DNA of 25,751 nt. Origin: a virus. Shown piece after piece: positions 6,349 through 13,583 of the stretch. The stretch is from positions 1 through 25,751 of the IMG/VR virus record IMGVR_UViG_3300008267_000321. One strand, 5' to 3'. Each line of letters begins with the position of its first letter. Positions within the stretch are counted from its first letter, which is position 1. A model generated the notes under the pieces. It was not told the origin of the DNA, made no database searches, and saw nothing but the letters and a program-made list of their open reading frames with translations. Made by a program: the position numbers and the translations under genes.

Positions 6349-7404
6349 ATGGAGAAGATAGAAAGGCCTTTTGGTGCTAGAACCTATTCAGAGATTCTTA
6401 AAGAAGGTCTCCAATATATAAATGACAGAAGACTAGGGAAAATCAAATCTTTTAAGACCCCATGGCCAACACTGAACTCAGCGGGTGTTGGTGGTTTAGA
6501 ATGGGGGAGTATGCTAACTATAGGTGCAAGACCTGGTGCTGGTAAGACCATGTTTGTTTCTCAACTTATAAGAGAAGCTCGTCACTTAAATCCTGGACAA
6601 GATTTTAATGTTTTAGAATTCCAGTTTGAGATGGGTGCTAAGCAATCAGCTTCAAGAGCTTTTGCTGCACACGTTGGACTGGACTATGACATTATCCTTA
6701 GTACAAGAGAACAGGTGGACGAATTCTCCTTAAAGATAATGAAAGAACACATGGAGGAAACAGCTATACTAGAGGGTCACGGCATCCATAGATTGCAGAT
6801 AAATAATCCGCTGACACATAAGGATATGGAGAAAGCTATTCACACCTACTATAATGCATTAGGTGGTAAGCCAATGGTTGTATCCGTAGACCATAGCTGG
6901 TTGATTAAGAAATCACCAGACGAGAAAGAAAAGCTTAACACTTTGTATAACACTGTAGAGATGTTAATGAGAGTGAAGAACGAGCTTCCTATCATCGTCC
7001 TAATGATCACCCAGCTTAATAGAAGTATAGATGAACCAGCTAGAAAGACACCAGGCTCTATAGCCAACTTTCCTACTAGTTCAGATATATTTGGTGGTGA
7101 CGCTCTTATGCAGGGCTCAGACATGGTGCTAGTATTAACTAGACCCTATAAAGCTGACATCCCTGTGTATGGACCAAAAGAATATGTATGTAACAAGGAA
7201 GACTTGTTCATGCATATTATAAAGTCACGTAATGGTTCTGACGACACTAATCTTATCTTTATAAGAGGTGACTTTAACAAACAAAAGATGTCTGAGACTA
7301 TCGAACCAGCTTCTAATAATCCCACTGGTAGATTTGTACCAAGAAGAGCTGGTGGTTCTGGTAGAGGAAGACAAGCTGAATCCGCAGATCTTAATATTTC
7401 ATAA
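6349..7404 (+). CDS. dnaB: Replicative DNA helicase, DnaB-type RecA-fold domain, 351 aa
   Basis: The protein has the motor domain of hexameric DnaB helicases, which unwind DNA 5'-3' at the fork. Walker A is G-A-R-P-G-A-G-K-T at 59-67, the DnaB form 'R-P-x-x-G-K-T'. F-Q-F-E-M at 91-95 corresponds to F-S-L-E-M with the catalytic Glu at 94. Walker B is V-S-V-D-H at 178-182. T-Q-L-N-R at 221-225 is DnaB motif H3. The usual N-terminal primase-binding domain is missing, since the ATPase core begins within the first 50 residues; this explains the length of 351 versus about 450-470 for bacterial DnaB. The tail is rich in Gly, Arg and Ser. It probably forms the replisome with the primase and PolB encoded downstream. 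Confidence 0.93.
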   Translation: MEKIERPFGARTYSEILKEGLQYINDRRLGKIKSFKTPWPTLNSAGVGGLEWGSMLTIGARPGAGKTMFVSQLIREARHLNPGQDFNVLEFQFEMGAKQSASRAFAAHVGLDYDIILSTREQVDEFSLKIMKEHMEETAILEGHGIHRLQINNPLTHKDMEKAIHTYYNALGGKPMVVSVDHSWLIKKSPDEKEKLNTLYNTVEMLMRVKNELPIIVLMITQLNRSIDEPARKTPGSIANFPTSSDIFGGDALMQGSDMVLVLTRPYKADIPVYGPKEYVCNKEDLFMHIIKSRNGSDDTNLIFIRGDFNKQKMSETIEPASNNPTGRFVPRRAGGSGRGRQAESADLNIS

Positions 7405-7423
7405 CTACAAAATCACAACAAAC

Positions 7424-7996
7424 ATGTCAACATTTCAACTGTCAGATCAAGTATCACAGGACGCTTGGAAAAAAGGAAAATTAGAAGCTATTCGTAGCTA
7501 TCATCAAGAACTCATTAATGATCTTGGTGTAGCTAAGACAGACTTCAACATGAAAATGCCATTCTATGATGATCAAGGTAGAATGGTGGTAGGTATCTTT
7601 GCCTCAGAGTTTAAGAAAGAAAAAGGTTTCTTCTTTGAACTAATCACTAGAAGCTTAGATCCTATTGACTCTGAACGTAAAGTGTATAGAGTACCACCAA
7701 GTAGTTCTTTTGACGAAGAGTATGAACTTAACGAAAAAGGATCTTATCTTGTACCACTAGACGAACTCAGAGTAGTAAACGAACAATCTGTTGCTATTAG
7801 TAAAGCTTCTGCTGTAACTAGCAGTGACAAAATGTTAACTAAATCTTTTACGCCTGAGCCTAAGTACAAAGCTCCTGCTCCTATGGAAGATGCACCATAT
7901 AGTGAAATGACTATAAGAGACTACTTTGCCATACAAACAGGTAGACCCGTTAGTGCTAAGACTTGGTTAAATGATTTGATTAAAAATAATAAATAA
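7424..7996 (+). CDS. Hypothetical early protein between helicase and Sak4-like ATPase, 190 aa
   Basis: The open frame starts upstream at 7268 inside the helicase gene, but the first 52 codons are a helicase shadow. The ATG at 7424, after the A-rich leader AACAAAC, gives M-S-T-F-Q-L-S and is the likely start. About 1-120 is a mixed alpha/beta region with a cluster of aromatic residues (KKEKGFFFELITRSLD). About 125-155 is a low-complexity linker with Ser, Lys and Pro. The C-terminal 35 residues are compact (PYSEMTIRDYFAIQTGRPVS followed by W-L-N-D-L-I) and look like a short interaction motif. No enzyme motif is seen. Position suggests a replication or recombination accessory, perhaps a partner of the Sak4-like ATPase, whose gene starts 5 nt later. 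Confidence 0.75.
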   Translation: MSTFQLSDQVSQDAWKKGKLEAIRSYHQELINDLGVAKTDFNMKMPFYDDQGRMVVGIFASEFKKEKGFFFELITRSLDPIDSERKVYRVPPSSSFDEEYELNEKGSYLVPLDELRVVNEQSVAISKASAVTSSDKMLTKSFTPEPKYKAPAPMEDAPYSEMTIRDYFAIQTGRPVSAKTWLNDLIKNNK

Positions 7997-8001
7997 CACA
8001 T

Positions 8002-8685
8002 ATGGCACAAGGGATCTTAATCATTGCTGAGTCCGGTGCTGGGAAATCCACCAGTATTGAGACGTTAAACCCCAAAGAAACGTTTATTGTAAACGTTGCG
8101 AACAAACCCCTTCCTTTTAGAGGTTGGAAGAGTAAGTACACACTATGGAGTAAAGAAAACCCAGGTGGTAACATGTACGACAAGTGTAATCCTGAAAGCA
8201 TTGAAGCTTGTCTAAAGTATGTAAGTGAGAAACGTCCTGAAATCAAAAACATTGTAGTGGATGATTTTCAGTATATGTCTTCATTTGAATTCTTTGACAA
8301 AGCTGATGAGAAAGGATATGAGAAGTTCACTAAGATTGGTGCACACTTAGCTAGAATAGCTAGGATGCCAAAAGATCTAAGAGAAGATCTTATGATTTTC
8401 TTCTTGACACATGCTGAAGAAGCTACGGATTTAGAAGGTAAGCGTAAGTTTAAAGCAAAAACTATTGGAAGAATGGTTGATGAAAAACTTACGTTGGAAG
8501 GACTTTTTTCCATAGTTTTGTTTGGTAAAGCCAAGAAGAACAAAGATGGTGTGATACGTTATGTATTTGAAACCCAGACTAATGGTGAAAATACATGTAA
8601 GAGTCCTAAGGATATGTTTCCCACCTTTGAGATCATGAATGATCTAGAGTATGTAAGACAAGCAATTATAAACTACGAGAATTAA
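8002..8685 (+). CDS. Sak4-like RecA-fold ATPase (AAA_24-type), 227 aa
   Basis: This is a compact P-loop ATPase. Walker A is A-E-S-G-A-G-K-S-T at 9-17. Walker B is I-V-V-D-D-F-Q at 84-90, followed by an aromatic Y-M. A sensor-like strand runs I-F-F-L-T-H-A-E-E at 132-140. About 145-200 resembles the T-I-G-R-M-V-D-E-K ... F region of phage Sak4 proteins (G-R-M-x-x-E-K). Sak4 proteins are minimal Rad51/RecA relatives that anneal single strands and work with an SSB, and the next gene encodes an SSB candidate. A PD-(D/E)XK nuclease downstream could complete a recombination set. The ATPase is certain; the assignment to Sak4 rather than another AAA_24 subgroup is likely. Confidence 0.85.
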   Translation: MAQGILIIAESGAGKSTSIETLNPKETFIVNVANKPLPFRGWKSKYTLWSKENPGGNMYDKCNPESIEACLKYVSEKRPEIKNIVVDDFQYMSSFEFFDKADEKGYEKFTKIGAHLARIARMPKDLREDLMIFFLTHAEEATDLEGKRKFKAKTIGRMVDEKLTLEGLFSIVLFGKAKKNKDGVIRYVFETQTNGENTCKSPKDMFPTFEIMNDLEYVRQAIINYEN

Positions 8686-8707
8686 TAACAATTTAAATTT
8701 AAAACAC

Positions 8708-9322
8708 ATGTTTAGTACACAAGGACAAGATGTCAAACAAGGAGGAGGAATTCCTAAGTCATTACAAGCTGGAGTAGTTTATGCTCACATCCACAGTGCA
8801 CAAGTTAGAGAATCTAAAAACACTGGAAAGAAAGCATTAGAACTGGTTCTAGAAGGACCAGAGTTGGAGAACTTTGAAGGTTGGTTGGTAGATCGTAACG
8901 AAGAGAACGGACCTAAGTTTAAAGGTCAGTCTTCTAAAGTTATGGCAACTACATGGACAGATCAACATAACGAACCAAACGTTATGAAGAATGAAATCAT
9001 GTATAAGCTCACTGTTATTGCAGACCAACTGGGTGTAAGAGAAGATGTTAATAAAGTATCTGCTGAAAGTCTAGAAGAGTGGGTTGCAAAAACTGTAGCT
9101 ATTCTTAAAGGACAAGACGCTTATTTCTTCTTGAAAGGTCAGGAAGAAGAGTATAATGGAAAAACAATCATTAAACTTTCTTTGCCAAAGTATAAGTTTG
9201 TATCTTTGGACGAAAGTAAAATTGATAAGTTTGACAAGAACAACAAGTATCATTACAAAGCATTAGAAAACAAAACTATTTCTGGTTTTGAACCAGCTGG
9301 TAATGATGATTTCAGCATGTAA
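8708..9322 (+). CDS. Single-stranded DNA-binding protein candidate, 204 aa
   Basis: The protein directly follows the Sak4-like ATPase and looks like an OB-fold SSB. It has a beta-rich first 120 residues (AGVVYAHIHSAQVRES ... KALELVLEGPELENFEGWLVDR), a helical segment 'VMKNEIMYKLTVIADQLGV', then a strand-rich part (AYFFLKGQEEEYNGKTIIKL). It ends in an acidic/hydrophobic tip with D-D-F, the kind of tail SSBs use to recruit partners. It lacks close similarity by eye to bacterial SSB, so the call rests on architecture, tail and neighbours. It would coat ssDNA for the fork and for Sak4-mediated annealing. A generic phage structural protein is unlikely because it sits in the replication operon and is followed by a terminator. 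Confidence 0.68.
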   Translation: MFSTQGQDVKQGGGIPKSLQAGVVYAHIHSAQVRESKNTGKKALELVLEGPELENFEGWLVDRNEENGPKFKGQSSKVMATTWTDQHNEPNVMKNEIMYKLTVIADQLGVREDVNKVSAESLEEWVAKTVAILKGQDAYFFLKGQEEEYNGKTIIKLSLPKYKFVSLDESKIDKFDKNNKYHYKALENKTISGFEPAGNDDFSM

Positions 9323-9348
9323 ACCTTTTTCTCATACGTAGGTAAATC

Positions 9349-9376
9349 GGGGGGTGTTTCTACACTCCCCTCTTTT
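9349..9376 (+). terminator. Intrinsic terminator after the SSB candidate
   Basis: GGGGGGTGT (9349-9357), a TTCT loop and ACACTCCCC (9362-9370) make a 9-bp stem containing one G-T wobble, followed by TCTTTT. It lies 26 nt after the SSB stop and before the primase gene, so it closes the first rightward operon. Confidence 0.85.
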
Positions 9377-9389
9377 AATTTAGATATGT

Positions 9390-10361
9390 ATGTTTAAAAT
9401 TAAAAATTTAGTCCACGATGTAAAAGATGTACCTACGTCCTTTATATTTGAGCATTTCTGTCCTCTTAGAGAAAAACTAACAGGTCAGGATGTAAAAATA
9501 AAAAGTATGTTCAACCCTAAGGAACGTACACCAAGTATGTGCATTTATGTAGATGGACAGAAGATATATAAATTCAAAGATTTCTCTACAGGGAAGGGAG
9601 GATCTGGTATAGAGATGGTTAAACTACTTCATGGTATTTCTTATCACCAAGCTTGTAAACTAGTTGTAGAAAAGTATAATGATTATGTTCTCCATAACAA
9701 CGGAGGCTATGACATTAAAGAATTCAAACAGGCTAGCAAGTATAAGGTGACAAGCTTTAAGATTAGGAAGTGGTCTACCCAGGACCAGTATTTCTGGACT
9801 CAGTTCAATATTGGTTCAAAGCTTCTAGAAGAGCATCATGTAAAACCTTTGGAAAGTTACTCTATGGCAAAGGATGATAATGAGCTCTGCATAAAAGGAC
9901 TTTATCTTTATGGTTATTTCAAAGAAGATGGTACTCTCTATAAGATATATCAACCCAAAACTCTTGATAAGAAATTTATTAAAGTGGTTAGTTATGTCCA
10001 GGGGATGGAACAGCTTCAGAAACATCCTAACTTAGTCATCACATCTAGTCTTAAAGATGCAATGTCTATTAAATCTCTTAAGCTTGATATAGACGTTATA
10101 GCTCCTGATAGTGAAAACACTATGCTAAAGGAGGATGTAATAAATGATCTATCTGAGAAGTTTAAAAACATCATTCTACTTTTTGATAATGATGATGCAG
10201 GTTTGGAGTCTATGAAAAAATATAAAGAGAAGTATCCTTTTGTAAAAATAGCTGTTCTACCTATGAGTAAAGACGTGTCGGATTCTATAAAAGACTATGG
10301 AGCTAAAGAAGTTCGTAACAGATTAGTTCCTATCTTAGATAAAAAAATACAGAATGGCTAA
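9390..10361 (+). CDS. Toprim-domain DNA primase, 323 aa
   Basis: The protein appears to be a DnaG-type primase reduced for phage use. Residues about 15-95 resemble the N-terminal DnaG region without a CHC2 zinc finger: F-N-P-K-E-R-T-P-S at 41-49, F-K-D-F-S-T-G-K-G-G at 62-71, and A-C-K-L-V-V at 88-93. The Toprim core follows: the first motif at 217-226 (I-T-S-S-L-K-D-A-M-S), F-D-N-D-D-A-G at 265-271 for metal binding, and a further D-V-S-D at 295-298. In ordinary Toprims the first motif carries a catalytic Glu (E-G-x-x-D), which here is replaced by Ser-Ser-Leu-Lys. It would lay RNA primers for PolB beside the DnaB helicase. It overlaps the HNH gene by 8 nt. Confidence 0.87.
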   Translation: MFKIKNLVHDVKDVPTSFIFEHFCPLREKLTGQDVKIKSMFNPKERTPSMCIYVDGQKIYKFKDFSTGKGGSGIEMVKLLHGISYHQACKLVVEKYNDYVLHNNGGYDIKEFKQASKYKVTSFKIRKWSTQDQYFWTQFNIGSKLLEEHHVKPLESYSMAKDDNELCIKGLYLYGYFKEDGTLYKIYQPKTLDKKFIKVVSYVQGMEQLQKHPNLVITSSLKDAMSIKSLKLDIDVIAPDSENTMLKEDVINDLSEKFKNIILLFDNDDAGLESMKKYKEKYPFVKIAVLPMSKDVSDSIKDYGAKEVRNRLVPILDKKIQNG

Positions 10362-10752
10362 GAAGAAAGCTACAAGAAAAACCCAAACACCAAAAACTCG
10401 GAATGCAGGTACCATGACGGAATCTGCATTCTGGAGTTTTATACGATCTGCACTTAGACAAAAGTCTAGATGGTGGAAACCTATAGGTCAGGCTAAAGCA
10501 AAAGCTAAAAGATCTTATAAGGGTCCGCTTAAAAGACAGAAGTTTGAGTATCAGTGTGCAGAATGTCTCAACTGGTTTCCTGATAAGGAAATTAATGTTG
10601 ATCATAGAATACCTGCAGGTACACTAAGATGTGCTAATGATCTTCCGGGTTTTGTAGAAAGACTCTTCTGTGAAGTGGATAATCTTCAAGTGCTCTGTAC
10701 AACATGTCACGATAGAAAAACACAAAATGAAAAAACTAAAACCGTTAAGTAG
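10354..10752 (+). CDS. HNH endonuclease, 132 aa
   Basis: A zinc-ribbon type HNH nuclease. C-A-E-C at 68-71 and C-T-T-C-H at 115-119 hold the structural zinc. D-H-R-I-P-A-G at 83-89 carries the catalytic His in the beta-beta-alpha-metal fold. N110 and the final H-D-R-K-T complete the motif. Residues 1-60 are strongly basic and would bind DNA. Its 8-nt overlap with the primase and 26-nt overlap with the ThyX fusion show it is built into this operon and not a recently inserted homing element. Possible roles are host-genome cutting, replication-intermediate processing or packaging; sequence alone does not decide. Confidence 0.88.
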   Translation: MAKKKATRKTQTPKTRNAGTMTESAFWSFIRSALRQKSRWWKPIGQAKAKAKRSYKGPLKRQKFEYQCAECLNWFPDKEINVDHRIPAGTLRCANDLPGFVERLFCEVDNLQVLCTTCHDRKTQNEKTKTVK

Positions 10753-11434
10753 AGAGTTTCTTCTAAAGAGAGGATTCTGTTGTCATAACGGTTGTTTAAA
10801 CTGTCCTTATAAAATGAATAACACCGTAGAATTATTAGGCTACTATGGATCTGATGAGATTATAGCTTGCTCAGCATGGACCAGTACATCCAGAGAGCTT
10901 ACAGATGATAAGAAAGAACGTATCCCAAAACTTATAAACATGCTTTGGTCAGAAGGACATGAAACACCATTTGAGAAGGGATCCGTACACTTCTTAGTAA
11001 ACTGTGACATAGCTTCACACATTCATCTTCTTAAGCATAGGATAGCTAGTATCAATGCAGAGTCTGCTAGATATAAAGAGCTAAAGGAAGATAAAATGTA
11101 TATTCCTGAAGATTGGCCTATATCATTAGGAATGAAGTTATTACAACACACAAGATTAAGTGATGTCTTATACCATGAGGCATTAGAAGAACTCACTCCT
11201 ATATTGGGGCGCAAGAGAGCTAAAGAGTCTGCTAGGTTCTTTAAGACTTACAACTCTCAGATACAAGCTGATGTACAGTTTAACATGAGAAGCTTTGCTA
11301 ATTTCTTAAAGCTAAGAATGTCAGAACATGCTCAGGTGGAAATCAGAGAGATAGCTAGTCAGATGTTAAAATTAGTCCAGGATATTCCTGGATCACCATT
11401 TCAAGAAACATTAAAAGCATGGGGTTATGAGTAA
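10727..11434 (+). CDS. thyX: Flavin-dependent thymidylate synthase ThyX with extra Cys-rich N-terminal module, 235 aa
   Basis: ThyX makes dTMP from dUMP with methylene-tetrahydrofolate, FAD and NADPH. The ThyX part starts at the internal M29 (10814): G-H-E-T-P-F-E, then K-H-R-I-A-S-I-N-A-E-S, the signature RHR-x7-S with its first Arg as Lys, then Y, and the C-terminal F-A-N-F-L-K-L-R-M with E-H-A-Q-V-E-I-R-E. The family's usual length is about 200-250 aa. Upstream and in frame, without a stop, is a 28-residue module, L-S-R-E-F-L-L-K-R-G-F-C-C-x-N-G-C-x-N-C-P-Y (C18, C19, C23, C26), resembling the small DUF5522-type Cys domain. The ATG at 10727 includes it; translation could instead begin at 10814 and give plain ThyX of 206 aa. 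The open frame continues upstream to 10670, but that part is an HNH shadow. It overlaps the HNH gene by 26 nt and the next gene by 8 nt. Confidence 0.9.
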   Translation: MKKLKPLSREFLLKRGFCCHNGCLNCPYKMNNTVELLGYYGSDEIIACSAWTSTSRELTDDKKERIPKLINMLWSEGHETPFEKGSVHFLVNCDIASHIHLLKHRIASINAESARYKELKEDKMYIPEDWPISLGMKLLQHTRLSDVLYHEALEELTPILGRKRAKESARFFKTYNSQIQADVQFNMRSFANFLKLRMSEHAQVEIREIASQMLKLVQDIPGSPFQETLKAWGYE

Positions 11435-11609
11435 AGAGATAACCAAAGATGATTTAAAACAAGAAGTCTTAGATCAAATTAAACTTGATATAGATTGTGG
11501 TGAATATGAAGCTCTTGAAACTTTATTAGAATTCTGTTCTATGGAGTCTCTTATAGCATATTTACCAGAAAGCGTATGGAAAAAGTATAAACATTTAATT
11601 CAACAATAA
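11427..11609 (+). CDS. Small acidic hypothetical protein, 60 aa
   Basis: An all-helical, acidic protein without a recognised domain. It contains D-I-D-C-G-E-Y-E-A-L-E-T-L-L-E-F and ends in Y-L-P-E-S-V-W-K-K-Y, with no membrane segment or signal peptide. Translation is supported by an 8-nt overlap with ThyX upstream and a 1-nt overlap (TAATGG) with the next gene. Its place among replication genes suggests an early regulatory or accessory role, but the sequence gives no direct function. Confidence 0.68.
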   Translation: MSKEITKDDLKQEVLDQIKLDIDCGEYEALETLLEFCSMESLIAYLPESVWKKYKHLIQQ

Positions 11610-11812
11610 TGGCAGAACTACACAACACCATAATGGGAAAGAAACTTATAGAACATACTCTTCCTGAGATAGCTAGACAGCTAGAACGTATTGCTAATAA
11701 TTTAGAGCCAAAAAAGTTTTCAGAATCAATGATGTCATCATTAAATAGTTTTGTTAAACACTATCCAAATGATGAAGAACTTGGAAAAGAAATCAGAAAA
11801 TTATGTCAATAG
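11609..11812 (+). CDS. Small helical hypothetical protein, 67 aa
   Basis: A helical protein whose first half (I-M-G-K-K-L-I-E-H-T-L-P-E-I-A-R-Q-L-E-R-I-A-N-N split by short breaks) looks like an amphipathic oligomerisation helix. An internal M9 is an alternative start. The C-terminal part is polar and ends near K-L-C-Q. It overlaps its upstream neighbour by 1 nt and the next small gene by 10 nt, so it is in a tightly coupled set. No family is recognised. Confidence 0.65.
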   Translation: MAELHNTIMGKKLIEHTLPEIARQLERIANNLEPKKFSESMMSSLNSFVKHYPNDEELGKEIRKLCQ

Positions 11813-11973
11813 AACACACCCATAGTGATAAGCTCACTAAAGAAAAAAATGAGGACATTATTAGTTCTCATAAACTTATAGAATTTCTTGAGTATGAAGA
11901 AGCTCTTACTAAAGACAAGGAGACTGCTAAAAGAATTAGAAAGTTACTAAAAGATTTAAAGATATGGAGTTAG
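11803..11973 (+). CDS. Small charged hypothetical protein, 56 aa
   Basis: An ATG at 11803 opens a frame that ends with TAG at 11971-11973, filling the gap between the 67-aa gene and the nuclease gene. It overlaps both neighbours by 10 nt, which supports translation in a coupled operon. The protein is helical and highly charged, with H-K-L-I-E-F-L-E-Y-E-E-A-L-T-K-D-K and a basic end R-I-R-K-L-L-K-D-L-K. No family is recognised; an accessory or nucleic-acid-associated role is possible. Confidence 0.6.
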   Translation: MSIEHTHSDKLTKEKNEDIISSHKLIEFLEYEEALTKDKETAKRIRKLLKDLKIWS

Positions 11974-12992
11974 AAGATTTAATGAATGAGTCTGTAGAAA
12001 TCCTAGAACAAGGATTCTATAGTAGACAATTTGAGTTTTCCTACAGTAGTCTTAATAAGCTACTTTGGAATCCTGTAGTTTTCTATCAACTTTATATTCT
12101 TGGTAATAAAGAAGAAAGACTGGACCAGCATCTCGTAAATGGGAAGCTGGTTCATAATCTTCTTTTAGAACCAGAGAAGTTTGATGAGCAGTTTATGGTT
12201 AGCCCGGCTAATCTGCCTACAGGTAATCCAAGAATGGTTATAGATAGAGTGTTTACTCACTATCAAGAGTTGGTTAAAAACGGTGATCAAAGAACAGAGC
12301 TTAGAGAGTTTGATAATGCTATACTAGACATTATGAAAGACATGTCTTACCATCAAGCTTTGAAGACAGACCAGCAAAGACTGGACAAAATCTTTACAGC
12401 AGAGTGTGAAAACTATTGGAACTTTCTTAAAGCTAAGGGTGGTAAAACATTATTAGATCAAGAGACTTATGACTTCTGTCATAACGCTGTAGAACTAATT
12501 AAAACCGACTCTCAGATATGTAAACTTATAGGATGTAACCCATCTGAGTTTGACAACATAGAAGTTTTAAACGAGATACCATTAAGTTGTAAGATTAATA
12601 ACAAACCTTTTGGTCTTAAAGGAATTATAGATAATTTAGTTATTGACCATGACAAAAAAGTTTTGTATATTAATGATGTAAAGACCACTAGTAAAGACTT
12701 AAAAGATTTTCCAGAGTCAGTTGATTATTATAACTATTGGCTACAAGCAGCTATATATGTAAGCTTAGTAGTTACTAAATATTCATACTTGATTGATCAA
12801 GATTACGACTTAAAATTTAACTTTGTAGTGATAGACAAAAACTATTCTGTCTATCCTTTTGAAGTTTCTGAGCAGACGTTAAATCTATGGCTGACAAAAC
12901 TTGAAGAGTCTTTAAATAAAGCAGAGTGGCATTATATAAACAAAAGGTATGATCTTCCTTATGAGTTTGCAATAGGTAGGGTCCGCCTGTAA
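11964..12992 (+). CDS. PD-(D/E)XK nuclease, RecB/Cas4/ExoVIII-like, 342 aa
   Basis: An N-terminal region (about 26-70) has Y-S-S-L-N-K-L-L-W-N-P-x-x-F-Y and G-K-L-V-H at 60-64, the entry motif of the RecB/Cas4 nuclease superfamily. The catalytic set follows: Glu204 in N-E-I-P-L, Asp223 in G-I-I-D-N-L, and D-V-K at 238-240, the (D/E)-x-K core on a strand K-K-V-L-Y-I-N-D-V-K-T-T. A later Q-A-A-I-Y at 261-265 region is typical of the family (W-L-Q-A-A-I-Y-V). No Cys cluster for an Fe-S centre is evident, so it is nearer to lambda-exonuclease/RecE (DUF3799) than to Cas4. With the Sak4-like ATPase and SSB candidate it could supply 5'-3' resection for recombination. Confidence 0.86.
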   Translation: MELEDLMNESVEILEQGFYSRQFEFSYSSLNKLLWNPVVFYQLYILGNKEERLDQHLVNGKLVHNLLLEPEKFDEQFMVSPANLPTGNPRMVIDRVFTHYQELVKNGDQRTELREFDNAILDIMKDMSYHQALKTDQQRLDKIFTAECENYWNFLKAKGGKTLLDQETYDFCHNAVELIKTDSQICKLIGCNPSEFDNIEVLNEIPLSCKINNKPFGLKGIIDNLVIDHDKKVLYINDVKTTSKDLKDFPESVDYYNYWLQAAIYVSLVVTKYSYLIDQDYDLKFNFVVIDKNYSVYPFEVSEQTLNLWLTKLEESLNKAEWHYINKRYDLPYEFAIGRVRL

Positions 12993-13003
12993 ATAAAAAA
13001 GTC

Positions 13004-13561
13004 ATGATAGATAAACTATACAACAAGTACTTTCAGAAGTCTAAGTCGTTTCTCTATCCAGCATTGGGTATTAAAAAATCCAGTTATGGACCAGAAAATA
13101 CATATCTATCTATAGATGGTCTCATAACTCCAGAAGAGATGAAGCTAATATGTGTTTTCAAAAAGTCTGACACTGAGAAGTTTAAAGTGTTTGAAGAGCA
13201 GCAGATTCTCACCAATCCCTTGTACGTGAAAAAGATAGATGCAGAAAGTAAAAACATATATGTGTTTGATCTTTATCTGTACAAGGATGATTGGATGTAT
13301 TTTATGCTCGGAAAGTATTCTAAGTTTTCCACCGTGCTGAGACGTGCTATAAGAATGTATTATGGAGAAACATCAGGAGAATATAAGTATTTACATACCT
13401 TTTTAAATCCTGATGAGTATTTCAATAAGTATGCAGATCTCTTACAAATGGATGTAGATATCCTTAAAAATGTAGGAGAGTTATGTAATCCTTGCAATAA
13501 AGACAAAGAAACTTTAAAAATTTCTTTAGAAAATTTGGAAGTTTTGCAAGAAAACCAATAA
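13004..13561 (+). CDS. Hypothetical protein, 185 aa
   Basis: No family is recognised. It begins Y-N-K-Y-F-Q-K-S-K-S-F-L-Y-P-A-L-G-I, rich in aromatic residues, followed by an alternating strand/helix region to about 125 that includes I-Y-V-F-D-L-Y-L-Y-K-D-D-W. A helical region contains Y-S-K-F-S-T-V-L-R-R-A-I. A C-N-P-C pair near 161-164 could be a metal site but is alone. No membrane segment is seen. It starts 11 nt after the nuclease stop and belongs to the same operon. A replication or takeover role is likely only by association. Confidence 0.72.
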   Translation: MIDKLYNKYFQKSKSFLYPALGIKKSSYGPENTYLSIDGLITPEEMKLICVFKKSDTEKFKVFEEQQILTNPLYVKKIDAESKNIYVFDLYLYKDDWMYFMLGKYSKFSTVLRRAIRMYYGETSGEYKYLHTFLNPDEYFNKYADLLQMDVDILKNVGELCNPCNKDKETLKISLENLEVLQENQ

Positions 13562-13583
13562 TTTTGTTATTAAACTAATTAGT

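Noticed and set aside
7268-7423. Upstream extension of the 190-aa gene into the helicase gene
   Set aside because: The 52 extra residues are a frame-shifted shadow of the helicase 3' end; the ATG at 7424 follows an A-rich leader and starts a sensible protein.
10670-10726. Upstream extension of the ThyX fusion
   Set aside because: These 19 codons overlap the conserved HNH zinc/His region in another frame and carry no recognisable signal.
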